From an uncultured Eubacteriales bacterium (GTDB lineage Bacteria > Bacillota > Clostridia > Christensenellales > Aristaeellaceae), in the NCBI GenBank assembly GCA_902798105.1, contig CADBVG010000007.1, forward strand, positions 42,857 to 97,944: 55,088 bases of DNA, read 5' to 3'. The position numbers and the translations under genes are program-made. Each line of letters starts with the position of its first letter. Position 1 is the stretch's first letter. The notes under the pieces were generated by a model. The model was not told the origin of the DNA. It worked only from the letters and a program-made list of their open reading frames with translations, and made no database searches. Of this stretch, positions 25,970 through 33,939 are shown piece by piece.

Positions 25970-27127
25970 TCACGTCATGCCATCGCCCCGGGGAAGGGTT
26001 TCCCGGTTCCTGTAGGCGATGAACTCATCGTAATTGCGAATGTATTCCTTTTCATCGTAGTATTCCGAGGCCAGCACGCACAGCACCGAGCCGCTCTCCC
26101 GCCAGACCATCTCGCGCCACAGGCCCGGCATCAGCAGCAGCCCCTTGCGCGGTCCGTCCAGCGTCACCGTCTTCTTCTCGTTGGAACCATCATCCAGTAT
26201 GATGTCAATCTTACCGTGGGGGCAAAACAACAGCTGGCAATTCTGCTTGTGGGCATGAAAGCCCCGGTGCTGGTCCGCCTCAGTCTGGGTGATCCAGTAG
26301 ACGCGGCGAATCGGGAAGGGAATGTCCCGCTTGCCTTCGAGGAACGACAGCGCGCCGTACTTCGGGTCCTCATTGGCAACGGTCTTCAATTCGAGGATGC
26401 GGTATTCAAAGTCCACAAAGTCAATGGCGACGCCCATCTCCTCGCAGGCGTGCTTCAGCTTTTCGGGAATCATCTGGTGGTCGAGGCCGTAGATGTAGAC
26501 CCTGTCCAGGGGCGTCCAGCAGATGCAGGCGGTGGCCTCGTCCTCGGTTTGCACCTCGTCGATGTCATCCCGGCTCTGGCCCTTGCCGGCCTTGAGCAGG
26601 AAGATTGCCCTGACATCGACGCCGGACTTTGTCAGCGTGTCGATGCCCTCATCCAGGAATTTATCGGTGGTCATCAGCAGGGCCGTGGGCGTCCTGCCGC
26701 GCTTGAGCAATCGTCTGAGCAGCTCCTTCCAGGCGATGTGGGTACCCACCAGCAGTATCAGGTCGATGATATAGGCCAGGTACACCGTGAAGCGGGAATA
26801 ATCCGCGCCCAGCTTGGTGGTAAACAGCACCAGGGCCAGCAGCACAAAGCTGAGGGCCACATGCTTTATCGACTCGACGAGTTCCTTTAATGCCCGCCGC
26901 ATCAGCACGCGGTTCAGCGTATTGAAGGCGATGGTGATGAACACATCAATCACAAGCATGAACACCACGATGGACCAGTGGTCCGCGTAGCTGTAGCGAT
27001 GCCGCCTGGTGTTGTGGGTATTCATGTAGACCCATGCCGCGAGCATGTTCGCCCCGGCAAGACACAGCAGGTTCAGCAGCACAAAGCTGATGTATTTCAG
27101 CTTCCCGTATCGCAATTGGTTTTTCAC
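25970..27127 (-). CDS. Membrane-anchored sugar 3,4-ketoisomerase (FdtA-like cupin fused to a phosphosugar-transferase N-terminal half)
   Basis: 385 residues in three parts. Residues ~11-132 form four hydrophobic helices. Residues ~145-245 look like the Rossmann-like segment found in long WcaJ/WbaP-type transferases ([31 protein letters not shown]). Residues ~252-375 are an FdtA/WxcM-like cupin: [22 protein letters not shown], the HAH pair at 291-293 ([14 protein letters not shown]), [31 protein letters not shown]. The cupin converts dTDP-4-keto-6-deoxyglucose to the 3-keto isomer for the adjacent aminotransferase. Free ketoisomerases are small soluble enzymes; here the enzyme is tied to the membrane. 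The start is GTG 27127 with only a weak AGAGG about 11 bases away. Synthesis is probably coupled to tmk. Confidence 0.88.
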   Translation of the reverse strand: MKNQLRYGKLKYISFVLLNLLCLAGANMLAAWVYMNTHNTRRHRYSYADHWSIVVFMLVIDVFITIAFNTLNRVLMRRALKELVESIKHVALSFVLLALVLFTTKLGADYSRFTVYLAYIIDLILLVGTHIAWKELLRRLLKRGRTPTALLMTTDKFLDEGIDTLTKSGVDVRAIFLLKAGKGQSRDDIDEVQTEDEATACICWTPLDRVYIYGLDHQMIPEKLKHACEEMGVAIDFVDFEYRILELKTVANEDPKYGALSFLEGKRDIPFPIRRVYWITQTEADQHRGFHAHKQNCQLLFCPHGKIDIILDDGSNEKKTVTLDGPRKGLLLMPGLWREMVWRESGSVLCVLASEYYDEKEYIRNYDEFIAYRNRETLPRGDGMT

Positions 27128-27133
27128 ACTGAC

Positions 27134-27811
27134 TCAAACCTCTTTTGAAGATGATAGCACTGCCTCGGCGATCCCGTAGACATCCGCCTGTATGGATTCC
27201 ACGATGCGCATGAGCCCGTCCTCGCAGCAATCTACAATCCGCCACCCAAGCTTCTGGGCGCAGTATTCCGCAGCCCTCTGGCAGCGGCGCAGATATGCCA
27301 GATCCTTCTCGTGAATATCCTTCTTTTCCGCGTGACCCTGGTACCGGGCCATCATCAATTCCTGGGAGACCGCTGGATCCACGCGCAGGTAGACCACCAG
27401 GTCGGGCGTCGGAATGCCCATCTTGCCGTATTCCAGGTCAAACAGCCAGTCGAGGAAGGCATCCCAGTGCGCCTCCTCCAGCTTGCCGCACTGATGCACG
27501 GCATTGCTGGTGGTGTAGCGGTCGGCAATGACCACACCCTCGGCATAGTCCCGATGCCAATCCTTCTTGAAGGACGCATAGCGGTCAACGGCATAGAATG
27601 TCGAAGCGGCATAGGCGTTCACATCTCCCGGTCGGTCGCCGAATTCACCCCCGAGGTACATTTTCACCAGCGCACTGCTGGGGCTGTCGTAATCCGGAAA
27701 GCTGACCTCCCGGACCCGGGTCCCCCGCTGCGTCAGCGTGGAAGCCAACAGCTTCGCCTGGGTGGCCTTTCCGGAGCCGTCGAGTCCCTCAATGACAATC
27801 AGTTTCTTCAT
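27134..27811 (-). CDS. tmk: Thymidylate kinase (Clostridia type)
   Basis: 225 residues. MKKLIVIEGLDGSGKATQAKLLAS carries the P-loop; a DRY motif occurs in GVVIADRYTTSNAVHQCG, and FPDYDSPSSALVKMYLGGEFG and the AYAASTFYAVDRYAS stretch are typical of the longer clostridial thymidylate kinase group. It phosphorylates dTMP to dTDP. The P-loop reads GSGKAT with Ala instead of Ser/Thr after the lysine. ATG 27811 is used: GGAG is eight bases upstream. In many Firmicutes tmk heads the darA-holB operon; here that operon (38594-36164) lacks it and tmk sits in the glycan locus, where dTDP is also needed for dTDP sugars. Confidence 0.9.
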   Translation of the reverse strand: MKKLIVIEGLDGSGKATQAKLLASTLTQRGTRVREVSFPDYDSPSSALVKMYLGGEFGDRPGDVNAYAASTFYAVDRYASFKKDWHRDYAEGVVIADRYTTSNAVHQCGKLEEAHWDAFLDWLFDLEYGKMGIPTPDLVVYLRVDPAVSQELMMARYQGHAEKKDIHEKDLAYLRRCQRAAEYCAQKLGWRIVDCCEDGLMRIVESIQADVYGIAEAVLSSSKEV

Positions 27812-27846
27812 TTCGCACGCTCCAACCATCGTTAATTCAATGAATC

Positions 27847-30800
27847 CTATTTGCCAGCCTTACCCGTCGCCGGGTTCGTCATCTGACCCTGGGCATCGTA
27901 ATAGGTCTCGCGGATCAGCTGGCGCTTGCCGTCGTATTCCCGCTGAACCTCGGCGTAGCCGTTGACCGTGTTTACAGGATTGCCTTCGGAATCGAAGTAG
28001 CGCACCGCGGTGATGTTCCCGTCCCGGTCGTATTCCCGTTCAAGCCAGGCATAGCCGTTCACGCATTCGATGAGTTCGCCGTCGACGCCGTAATAGCTCT
28101 CCTTGACCACCTTTTTGCGGCTGTTGTACTCCCTTCGGTACTCGGCGTAGCCCTTGTCAATCAGCATCACATTGCCCCTGGCATCCAGGTAGCGGCGCAT
28201 ATATGGGTTCCCAACCCCGTCATAGCCGATCTCCACGCCAAACTGGCCGGTGGGCAGCGCAACAGGCTTACCGCCGACGCCGTAGTAGCGCTCTGACGTT
28301 ATCTGCTTCACGCGGTTGTATTCCCGATGGACCTCCGCGTAGCCGGCGGATATCATCACCGGATTATCTTCAAGATCGAGGAAGCGCTGCACGACGGCGT
28401 TGCCTGCCTCGTCGTACTCACGCTCATTGGCGGCGAACCCCCTGGAACACAGCGTCGGCGCGCCTTCGGCGTCATAGTAGGACTCCTTTATGATCTGGTG
28501 CAGCCCGTCGTACTTGCGCCGGACCTCCGCGTATCCCTTATTGGCCAGTACGACCGGATGGCCACTCTCGTCCAGGTACCTGCGCATGGACACATTGCCC
28601 GCGCGGTCGTAGGCCATTTCGACGCCGTAGCAGCCCTCTGAGAGCCGGATCGGCCGGCCGTCGGCACCGTAGTACAGCTCACGCACGACCTGCTTTTTAT
28701 CATTGTAGGCCCTGCGCACCTGCGCGTAGCCGGAGGATATGACGCAGGGCAGTCCGTCCGTATTGAAGTAGCGCAGAAGTGCGATGTTGCCCGCGGCATC
28801 GTATTCCATTTCAACAAAGGCATACCCGGAAGCGACGGTGATGGGTTTATCGTCGGGACCGTAGTATTCCACTCGCACAACCTGGCGCCTCACGTTATAC
28901 ACCTGGCGCTTGCGGGCATAGCCGCCACTGACGATAACCGGCTGGCCATCGCAATCGTAGTAGGACAGGCAGGTGACATTTCCCTGACCGTCGTACTCGT
29001 AATCGCAGGCAAACCAGCCCTCCTTGCGCAGAACTGGCTGGCCATCCCGGCCATAGTATTCGTCACGGACCTTCTTCAGTTTTGAATTGTAGAAGGAGTG
29101 GACATCGTACACGGGTGTGCGAACAAAGCGTATCTCGCTGACATCCACCCGGCAGCCGGGGGCGGCGACGGCCTCGAAGGCCACGCTTCGGCTGCTGGCA
29201 ATTTTGAACGGTATCGAAACGCTCAGCTGCCCTTGCTCGTCAAACTGGTCGCCCGAGACTTCTTTTTCAAGGATGACGTTATCGCCCTTGTTGATGGTCA
29301 GCCGCAGCGTGCATACGGTCTCCTTCCCGCGCGACGCGCCCTCGGGCAAGCCCAACGTCCAGGTCATCGTGTACCTGCCGCCATACAGGTCCCTCCAGGG
29401 GCCGTTTTGCATGGCTCCGGCGCTGCCGTCCAGCCGAACACCTCGCTGGGGATCGTATTCCAGCGCGTTGAGCGCGGAAGCCTCCTCGAGATCAACGCGC
29501 TGAACGCCGCTGTAGTAACCCGTGGCCTGGTATCCTGCAGCGGTCAGCGCTTCAACGACGGCACGGTCGCCGGTATAGAGCGCATGGGTCTGTGAGACAG
29601 GCACGTACAGGAACCCGTTGTGGATAAAGGTGCCCCGTTCGGTATCGGAGGGCAACAGCACGGTGTTGCCCGGCAGTCGGGCCATGTCGTCCTCGAAGAA
29701 GGGCGCATAGCTGAGGCCGTCGATCTTTCGGGCGTAAAGCTCCGGCAGCACGCCGGAAAAGACCTTGCCGGTGGCGGATTTCACGGCAATCTCCATCGCC
29801 TGCCGGTCCGCCTCCACCATGGCCTCGTTCTCCCCTGCGGCGCGGTTGATGATACCATTGGCAAACATGCCCAACCCGCCGGCAACGATCGCGCAACCCA
29901 ACAGAACCGCCACGGGAGCGCGGGCTCCCCGGGGCTTCCCAGCCAGCAGCGCTTTTATGGCGTGACTTACCGACCATAACACCGCACACCCGCCGAACAT
30001 CACGCCAAGGAGCACGTAGATCAGCCGAAGGGCATGCGTGCCATGGCCATATCCCATGATTTCAAGCGCGGTTTTCAGCCACGCCATCAGCCTTGGACCA
30101 AACAGGCAAGCGCCGAGAATCAGCAGCAATACCGTGCCAACCCAGGCGACGACAGTTGCCTTGCCATCGCCTTTCGCCCGGGATTCGGACAGTTGATTCT
30201 GTACCGGCTCCCTCTGCGACAGATAGGCCGCCAGCGGCATCGCCAGCAGGATGTTGAAATGGACGTCGATAAAGTGGTGCTCCGAGAACGAATGTACAGC
30301 GATGATGCCCAATACCAGCACCAGACGCCTGTCCCCGCAGCGTATGGCCTTTCGAGCTGTCCAACCCCAGGACAGGCACAGCGCGATGAACAGCACCCAG
30401 CCATAGCGCAGGATGATCAGCGGGTACGAGCTGTCTACAAAGGTGTAGTTGGGCTGCGGAAATACGGAAAAGCCGTCGCCGTGCAGCACAAAGGGCGTGC
30501 CGAAGGGCTTCACCCCGTAGGTCTGCCAGGCGGTCACCTGGTATTTAAGGCGGTTGGATAGCAGGCTATTCAGCTTGAATCCCAGGTTCATCCCCCGTGC
30601 ATACATCGCCATCATCCCAAGCATGCACAGCGCCAGCAGTGGGAAGGACAGCGTCGAGAACAGGTTTACACCCCGCTTCATCCATCTCATATTGGGATGC
30701 CGCCGGTCGATCCCCCGCTCATAAATGTGGTACAGTATCGCGCAGAACAGCAGGGCCAAGCAAATCGTGCTTGTGCTGCTGTGGGCAATAAACCACGCCA

Positions 30801-31374
30801 CCGCGCCAAATACCGCGCAGATCAGCAGCATCGCCCAGTCCGGCAGCCTGTCCGCCGCCACCCACAGCGCCAACAGCAGGTAAAAGCCCAGCGACGCAAA
30901 ATCCGTAGGATAGCTGATGCCCCAGGCGCTCCTTAGTCCGTTTTTGATGCGAACATAATTCGTGATGACGCCGAGGTAACCCGCCAGCACAGTCACGCAA
31001 TACAGCGTACCCGCCGTCAACAGGAACATGCGCAATATCTTCCTGTGCCCGATGTCGATGAATCCCACAGTCAGGATACTCAAGAACGGCAGGAAGGAGT
31101 AACCGTCCGTGCGGTATATCATGCCGTAAATCAACGCAAAAGCCAGCGCAACCAGCGTCTCCCTGCGCCACAGTTTGCCCGTCAGAAGCCGCAATAAAGC
31201 GATCAAAGTCAACCCATGCATCAGACCCGGCTCGAACCAGCTTGGCCAAATCAGGTGAAACGTGGTTGACTTCGATATCCTGTACAGTATATAAAGCCCC
31301 GCCAGCGCCAAAAACAGCACTTCCAACAGCCGGGCCATGCGCCTGTATGCTTTGCTCTCTCTGTTGATCGTCAT
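27847..31374 (-). CDS. Wzy-like membrane polymerase fused to an extracytoplasmic YD-like repeat domain
   Basis: 1175 residues. Residues ~10-390 are a polytopic O-antigen-polymerase-like region (AWGISYPTDFASLGFYLLLAL, NRLKYQVTAWQTYGVKPFGTPF, SSYPLIILRYGWVLF, SFSEHHFIDVHFN). Three further helices follow to ~525, then an extracytoplasmic region with a beta-rich stretch (CTLRLTINKGDNVILEKEVSG, ~690-760). From residue 773 to the end are twelve 32-residue repeats and a partial thirteenth, each starting YYG/D-x-x-G-x-P and holding GYA near position 14. They alternate strictly between type A (EYD-x-x-GN) and type B (REYN-x-x-KQ). It probably polymerises or ligates the glycan while the tail binds it or the wall. 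The ATG follows an in-frame TAA directly, and no clear ribosome site is seen, so the start is uncertain. First gene after the locus promoter. Confidence 0.85.
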   Translation of the reverse strand: MTINRESKAYRRMARLLEVLFLALAGLYILYRISKSTTFHLIWPSWFEPGLMHGLTLIALLRLLTGKLWRRETLVALAFALIYGMIYRTDGYSFLPFLSILTVGFIDIGHRKILRMFLLTAGTLYCVTVLAGYLGVITNYVRIKNGLRSAWGISYPTDFASLGFYLLLALWVAADRLPDWAMLLICAVFGAVAWFIAHSSTSTICLALLFCAILYHIYERGIDRRHPNMRWMKRGVNLFSTLSFPLLALCMLGMMAMYARGMNLGFKLNSLLSNRLKYQVTAWQTYGVKPFGTPFVLHGDGFSVFPQPNYTFVDSSYPLIILRYGWVLFIALCLSWGWTARKAIRCGDRRLVLVLGIIAVHSFSEHHFIDVHFNILLAMPLAAYLSQREPVQNQLSESRAKGDGKATVVAWVGTVLLLILGACLFGPRLMAWLKTALEIMGYGHGTHALRLIYVLLGVMFGGCAVLWSVSHAIKALLAGKPRGARAPVAVLLGCAIVAGGLGMFANGIINRAAGENEAMVEADRQAMEIAVKSATGKVFSGVLPELYARKIDGLSYAPFFEDDMARLPGNTVLLPSDTERGTFIHNGFLYVPVSQTHALYTGDRAVVEALTAAGYQATGYYSGVQRVDLEEASALNALEYDPQRGVRLDGSAGAMQNGPWRDLYGGRYTMTWTLGLPEGASRGKETVCTLRLTINKGDNVILEKEVSGDQFDEQGQLSVSIPFKIASSRSVAFEAVAAPGCRVDVSEIRFVRTPVYDVHSFYNSKLKKVRDEYYGRDGQPVLRKEGWFACDYEYDGQGNVTCLSYYDCDGQPVIVSGGYARKRQVYNVRRQVVRVEYYGPDDKPITVASGYAFVEMEYDAAGNIALLRYFNTDGLPCVISSGYAQVRRAYNDKKQVVRELYYGADGRPIRLSEGCYGVEMAYDRAGNVSMRRYLDESGHPVVLANKGYAEVRRKYDGLHQIIKESYYDAEGAPTLCSRGFAANEREYDEAGNAVVQRFLDLEDNPVMISAGYAEVHREYNRVKQITSERYYGVGGKPVALPTGQFGVEIGYDGVGNPYMRRYLDARGNVMLIDKGYAEYRREYNSRKKVVKESYYGVDGELIECVNGYAWLEREYDRDGNITAVRYFDSEGNPVNTVNGYAEVQREYDGKRQLIRETYYDAQGQMTNPATGKAGK

Positions 31375-31555
31375 TTACGGTATGGTTTCGCTCAGCGCTT
31401 TTTTCAGTATTTCAGCGAGACGGCCGATGGCGTTCAAAAGGCCTTCTCTTGACCCCGCCAGCGGTCAAACCCCTCTTTCCAACGCCCGCGACGCGCGGCA
31501 GTATACGGCGCGCGTGCTGCGAGGCATACTTCTACACCTATTTTAGCTTGGTTAT

Positions 31556-31584
31556 ATCATAGCACGAATAGCTTTCCCTGTCCA
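31556..31584 (-). promoter_or_regulatory. Promoter of the glycan locus
   Basis: On the minus strand TGGACA (31584-31579), 17 bases, TATGAT (31561-31556): five of six matches in both boxes. The leader to ATG 31374 is about 175 bases and contains a TTGACC / GGTCAA pair near 31463. It is the only good promoter seen upstream of the 14 closely spaced genes down to 14245. Confidence 0.7.
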
Positions 31585-31640
31585 CAGCGAAAGTTGAAAT
31601 TCACGCATATTTTCCATGAATACCAGCGCAAGGCACGTAT

Positions 31641-31691
31641 AATAAAACAAGCGCAAGGGGAAAAGCCTCGATGCTTATCCCCCGGCGCTTG
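31641..31691 (-). terminator. Intrinsic terminator after the GH3 gene
   Basis: CAAGCGC and GCGCTTG arms (31691-31648) with an inner GGGGA / TCCCC pair, followed on the minus strand by TTTTATT. It isolates the GH3 gene from the glycan-locus promoter. Confidence 0.75.
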
Positions 31692-31707
31692 CGTATTTTC
31701 TGTCCTT

Positions 31708-33645
31708 TCAGTTGGCCGCGTCGTTCGCTCCCGCTCCCCTGGCATAGAGCACTTCATCGGTCAGGTGATAGGCCTCATCCAGCTTCGGCAGGTTTACAGG
31801 CAGCTGTCCGGTCGGCTCCACAGCCCCGAAAGCGGCACATATGCCGGCGGGCAGGTCGGGCACCCAGGCGCTTCCCTCGCCGGATTCCGCCGTCGGGGCG
31901 GTCTTCATCGCGCTTGATCCGTAGGTCAGCAGTATGGCGTCGGCCCCGGGATAGCAGGCGGCGTCATAGGGCAGCTGGCAGCTAATGACGACGGCGGTTT
32001 TGCCGGCGGCGTGCAGATCGTCGATCACCTGGTTGACGATGCCCACCGGGAAGCCGTCCTCCGTGGCCGGGTCGAGGCAATCCGACGACCAGGCACGGCT
32101 GATCATCAGCACGTGGTCCGCGGTCTTTGCCGCCGCGAGGCATGCCTCAGCGGTATCCTTTTCGATGGTCATGCCTTCAATCGTCGCGCCTTCGGGCAGC
32201 GCGCCCATCTCCGTCAGCAGCTTCATCGACAGCTCCGCCGCGCCTGCGCGGCTGGACGCCGTGAACAGCAGCAGCGTCTTCTCCCCCGGCTTCACGGCCA
32301 GCGGGAAGGCATCGTTTTCGTTCTTCAGCAGGGTCAGGGCCTCGCAGGCGATGTCCCAGGCGACCTGGCGGTGTTCGGCACTGCCGCAGCCTTCCGCCGC
32401 CACGGCGACAGCTTCGTCGGTGACGGCAAAATCCGTGTGATCCAGCACGCCATACCTCTGCTTGAGGGCCAGTATGCGGCGGACAGAATCGTCGATCAGA
32501 TCCCGGTCGATGACGCCCGCCTCCGCCATCTCGACGGCACGGGTCAGCATGGTGTCGATCTGGTTCATCATGTCCATATCCCGTACGGCGGGCAGGATCA
32601 GCATGTTCACGCCGGCGTTGATGGTCATGGCCAGCACGTCCTCGGTGGCGTAATTATCGCTGATGGCCTTCATCTCCAGCGCGTCGGAAACGATCACGCC
32701 GTCGAAGCCCAGCTCGCCCCGAAGTATGTCGGTAAGGATCACGCGGCTCATCGTGGCGGGGATGTAAATCTTCTCGCCGCTGGTCAGGGATTTATAGGTC
32801 TGCTTCTCCAGCTGGGGATACTGGATGTGGGCGGTCATCACCATGTCCGCGCCGGCGTCGATGGCCGCCTTGAAGGGCACCAGCTCGTTGGCCATCAGTT
32901 CGTCGTGGCTGCGGTCCACCAGCGGCAGGCCGGTGTGGCTGTCTACATCGGTGTTGCCGTGGCCCGGGAAGTGCTTCAGGCTGACGATGGTCCGGGTGTC
33001 CTGGAGGCCCTCCATGAAGGCACAGCCGTACTCGGACACGACGGCCGCGTCGTCGCCGAAGGAACGCACGCCGATGACCGGGTTGGCCGGGTTGTCGTTG
33101 ATGTCCACCACCGGCGCGAAGTCGGTGTTGAGGCCCAGCAGGGCCAGCTCCTCGCCGAATACCCGGGCCATGGCGCGGGCGTTCTCCGGGTCGCCGGTGG
33201 CCGTGATGGGCATGTTGCCGGTGCCGCTGGTGCCGAAGCCCAGGCGGCTGACGGTGCCGCCCTCCTGGTCCACGGCCATCAGCATCGGTAGTCCTCCGCC
33301 TTCCTGGTTGGCCGCCTGCATATCGGCCACCAGTCGCAGCACCTGCTCTGCGTCGCCGCAGTTTTCGCCGTACAGCAGTATGCCGCCGAACCTGTGATCG
33401 GCGATGTACTGCCGGGTATATTCGTTCAGAACCCGGATATTCTCGGCGGGAGTATCGGACGAGGGGTCCTCCTTCCACGTCCTGGGGCAAAAGAACATCA
33501 TCTGCGCCAGCTTATCCCGCAGGGACATGCCCGCGAGAATGCCCCCGATGGCATCATCCGGCTGGGCATCCGCGAGGGCAAAGTTGCCGCAGAGCATCGT
33601 CACGGCCAAAAGGGCGCATATCCATTCAAATGTTCTCTTCTTCAT
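31708..33645 (-). CDS. nagZ: Secreted glycoside hydrolase family 3, beta-N-acetylhexosaminidase-like
   Basis: 645 residues. Signal peptide MKKRTFEWICALLAVTMLCGNFALADA, then the GH3 barrel: IADHRFGGILLYGENC, AVDQEGGTVSRLG, SLKHFPGHGNTDVDSHTGLPLVDRS and FDGVIVSDALEMKAI. The KHFPGHGxTxxDSH segment with its Asp-His acid/base dyad and the nucleophile Asp in SDALEM identify the N-acetylglucosaminidase (NagZ) branch, which removes GlcNAc from peptidoglycan fragments. A second alpha/beta domain fills residues ~400-645, as in Bacillus two-domain NagZ. Ribosome site AAGGAG. Single-gene unit with its own promoter and terminator. Confidence 0.92.
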   Translation of the reverse strand: MKKRTFEWICALLAVTMLCGNFALADAQPDDAIGGILAGMSLRDKLAQMMFFCPRTWKEDPSSDTPAENIRVLNEYTRQYIADHRFGGILLYGENCGDAEQVLRLVADMQAANQEGGGLPMLMAVDQEGGTVSRLGFGTSGTGNMPITATGDPENARAMARVFGEELALLGLNTDFAPVVDINDNPANPVIGVRSFGDDAAVVSEYGCAFMEGLQDTRTIVSLKHFPGHGNTDVDSHTGLPLVDRSHDELMANELVPFKAAIDAGADMVMTAHIQYPQLEKQTYKSLTSGEKIYIPATMSRVILTDILRGELGFDGVIVSDALEMKAISDNYATEDVLAMTINAGVNMLILPAVRDMDMMNQIDTMLTRAVEMAEAGVIDRDLIDDSVRRILALKQRYGVLDHTDFAVTDEAVAVAAEGCGSAEHRQVAWDIACEALTLLKNENDAFPLAVKPGEKTLLLFTASSRAGAAELSMKLLTEMGALPEGATIEGMTIEKDTAEACLAAAKTADHVLMISRAWSSDCLDPATEDGFPVGIVNQVIDDLHAAGKTAVVISCQLPYDAACYPGADAILLTYGSSAMKTAPTAESGEGSAWVPDLPAGICAAFGAVEPTGQLPVNLPKLDEAYHLTDEVLYARGAGANDAAN

Positions 33646-33755
33646 AAAGCGGACTCCTTTTCCTTGACAGTCTGTAACTGTTCAGCCCATGCGGAGGAAA
33701 ATGCAGCGGCGGCGCCATCGTGTGTGCGGGAAGTGCGCGATTCCACTTTGCCGCC

Positions 33756-33783
33756 ATAGCGGCGGCCCTGGGGCCGCCGCTAT
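33756..33783. repeat. GC-rich hairpin repeat in the GH3 leader
   Basis: ATAGCGGCGGCC and GGCCGCCGCTAT form a 12-base perfect stem with a four-base loop. It lies between promoter and start codon, so it is transcribed in the 5' leader of the GH3 mRNA. Confidence 0.65.
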
Positions 33784-33824
33784 AGTCAATTCGTTTGATT
33801 GGACTGAACCGATACGATAGTCTT

Positions 33825-33853
33825 ATTATACAGCACATGTCCCTGTGATACAA
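33825..33853 (-). promoter_or_regulatory. Promoter of the GH3 gene
   Basis: Minus strand TTGTAT (33853-33848), 17 bases, perfect TATAAT (33830-33825). The leader is about 175 bases. Confidence 0.65.
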
Positions 33854-33890
33854 GGGCTGGCAAATATGACCTTTTTGGTTCGCGCACGGA

Positions 33891-33934
33891 TCAAAAGCAG
33901 CGCGATCGCCGGCATTACAGGCGGCCGCACTGCT
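33891..33934 (-). terminator. Probable terminator after the diguanylate cyclase gene
   Basis: Imperfect stem starting AGCAGTGCGG and closing CGCGCTGCT, followed on the minus strand by TTTTG. The stem has wobble and mismatch positions, so strength is uncertain. Confidence 0.45.
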
Positions 33935-33939
33935 GACTG

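Noticed and set aside
11050-31374. Glycan locus as a recently acquired genomic island
   Set aside because: GC falls only in the polymerase and flippase genes; there is no integrase, tRNA or attachment repeat, and the MITE copies do not flank the locus.
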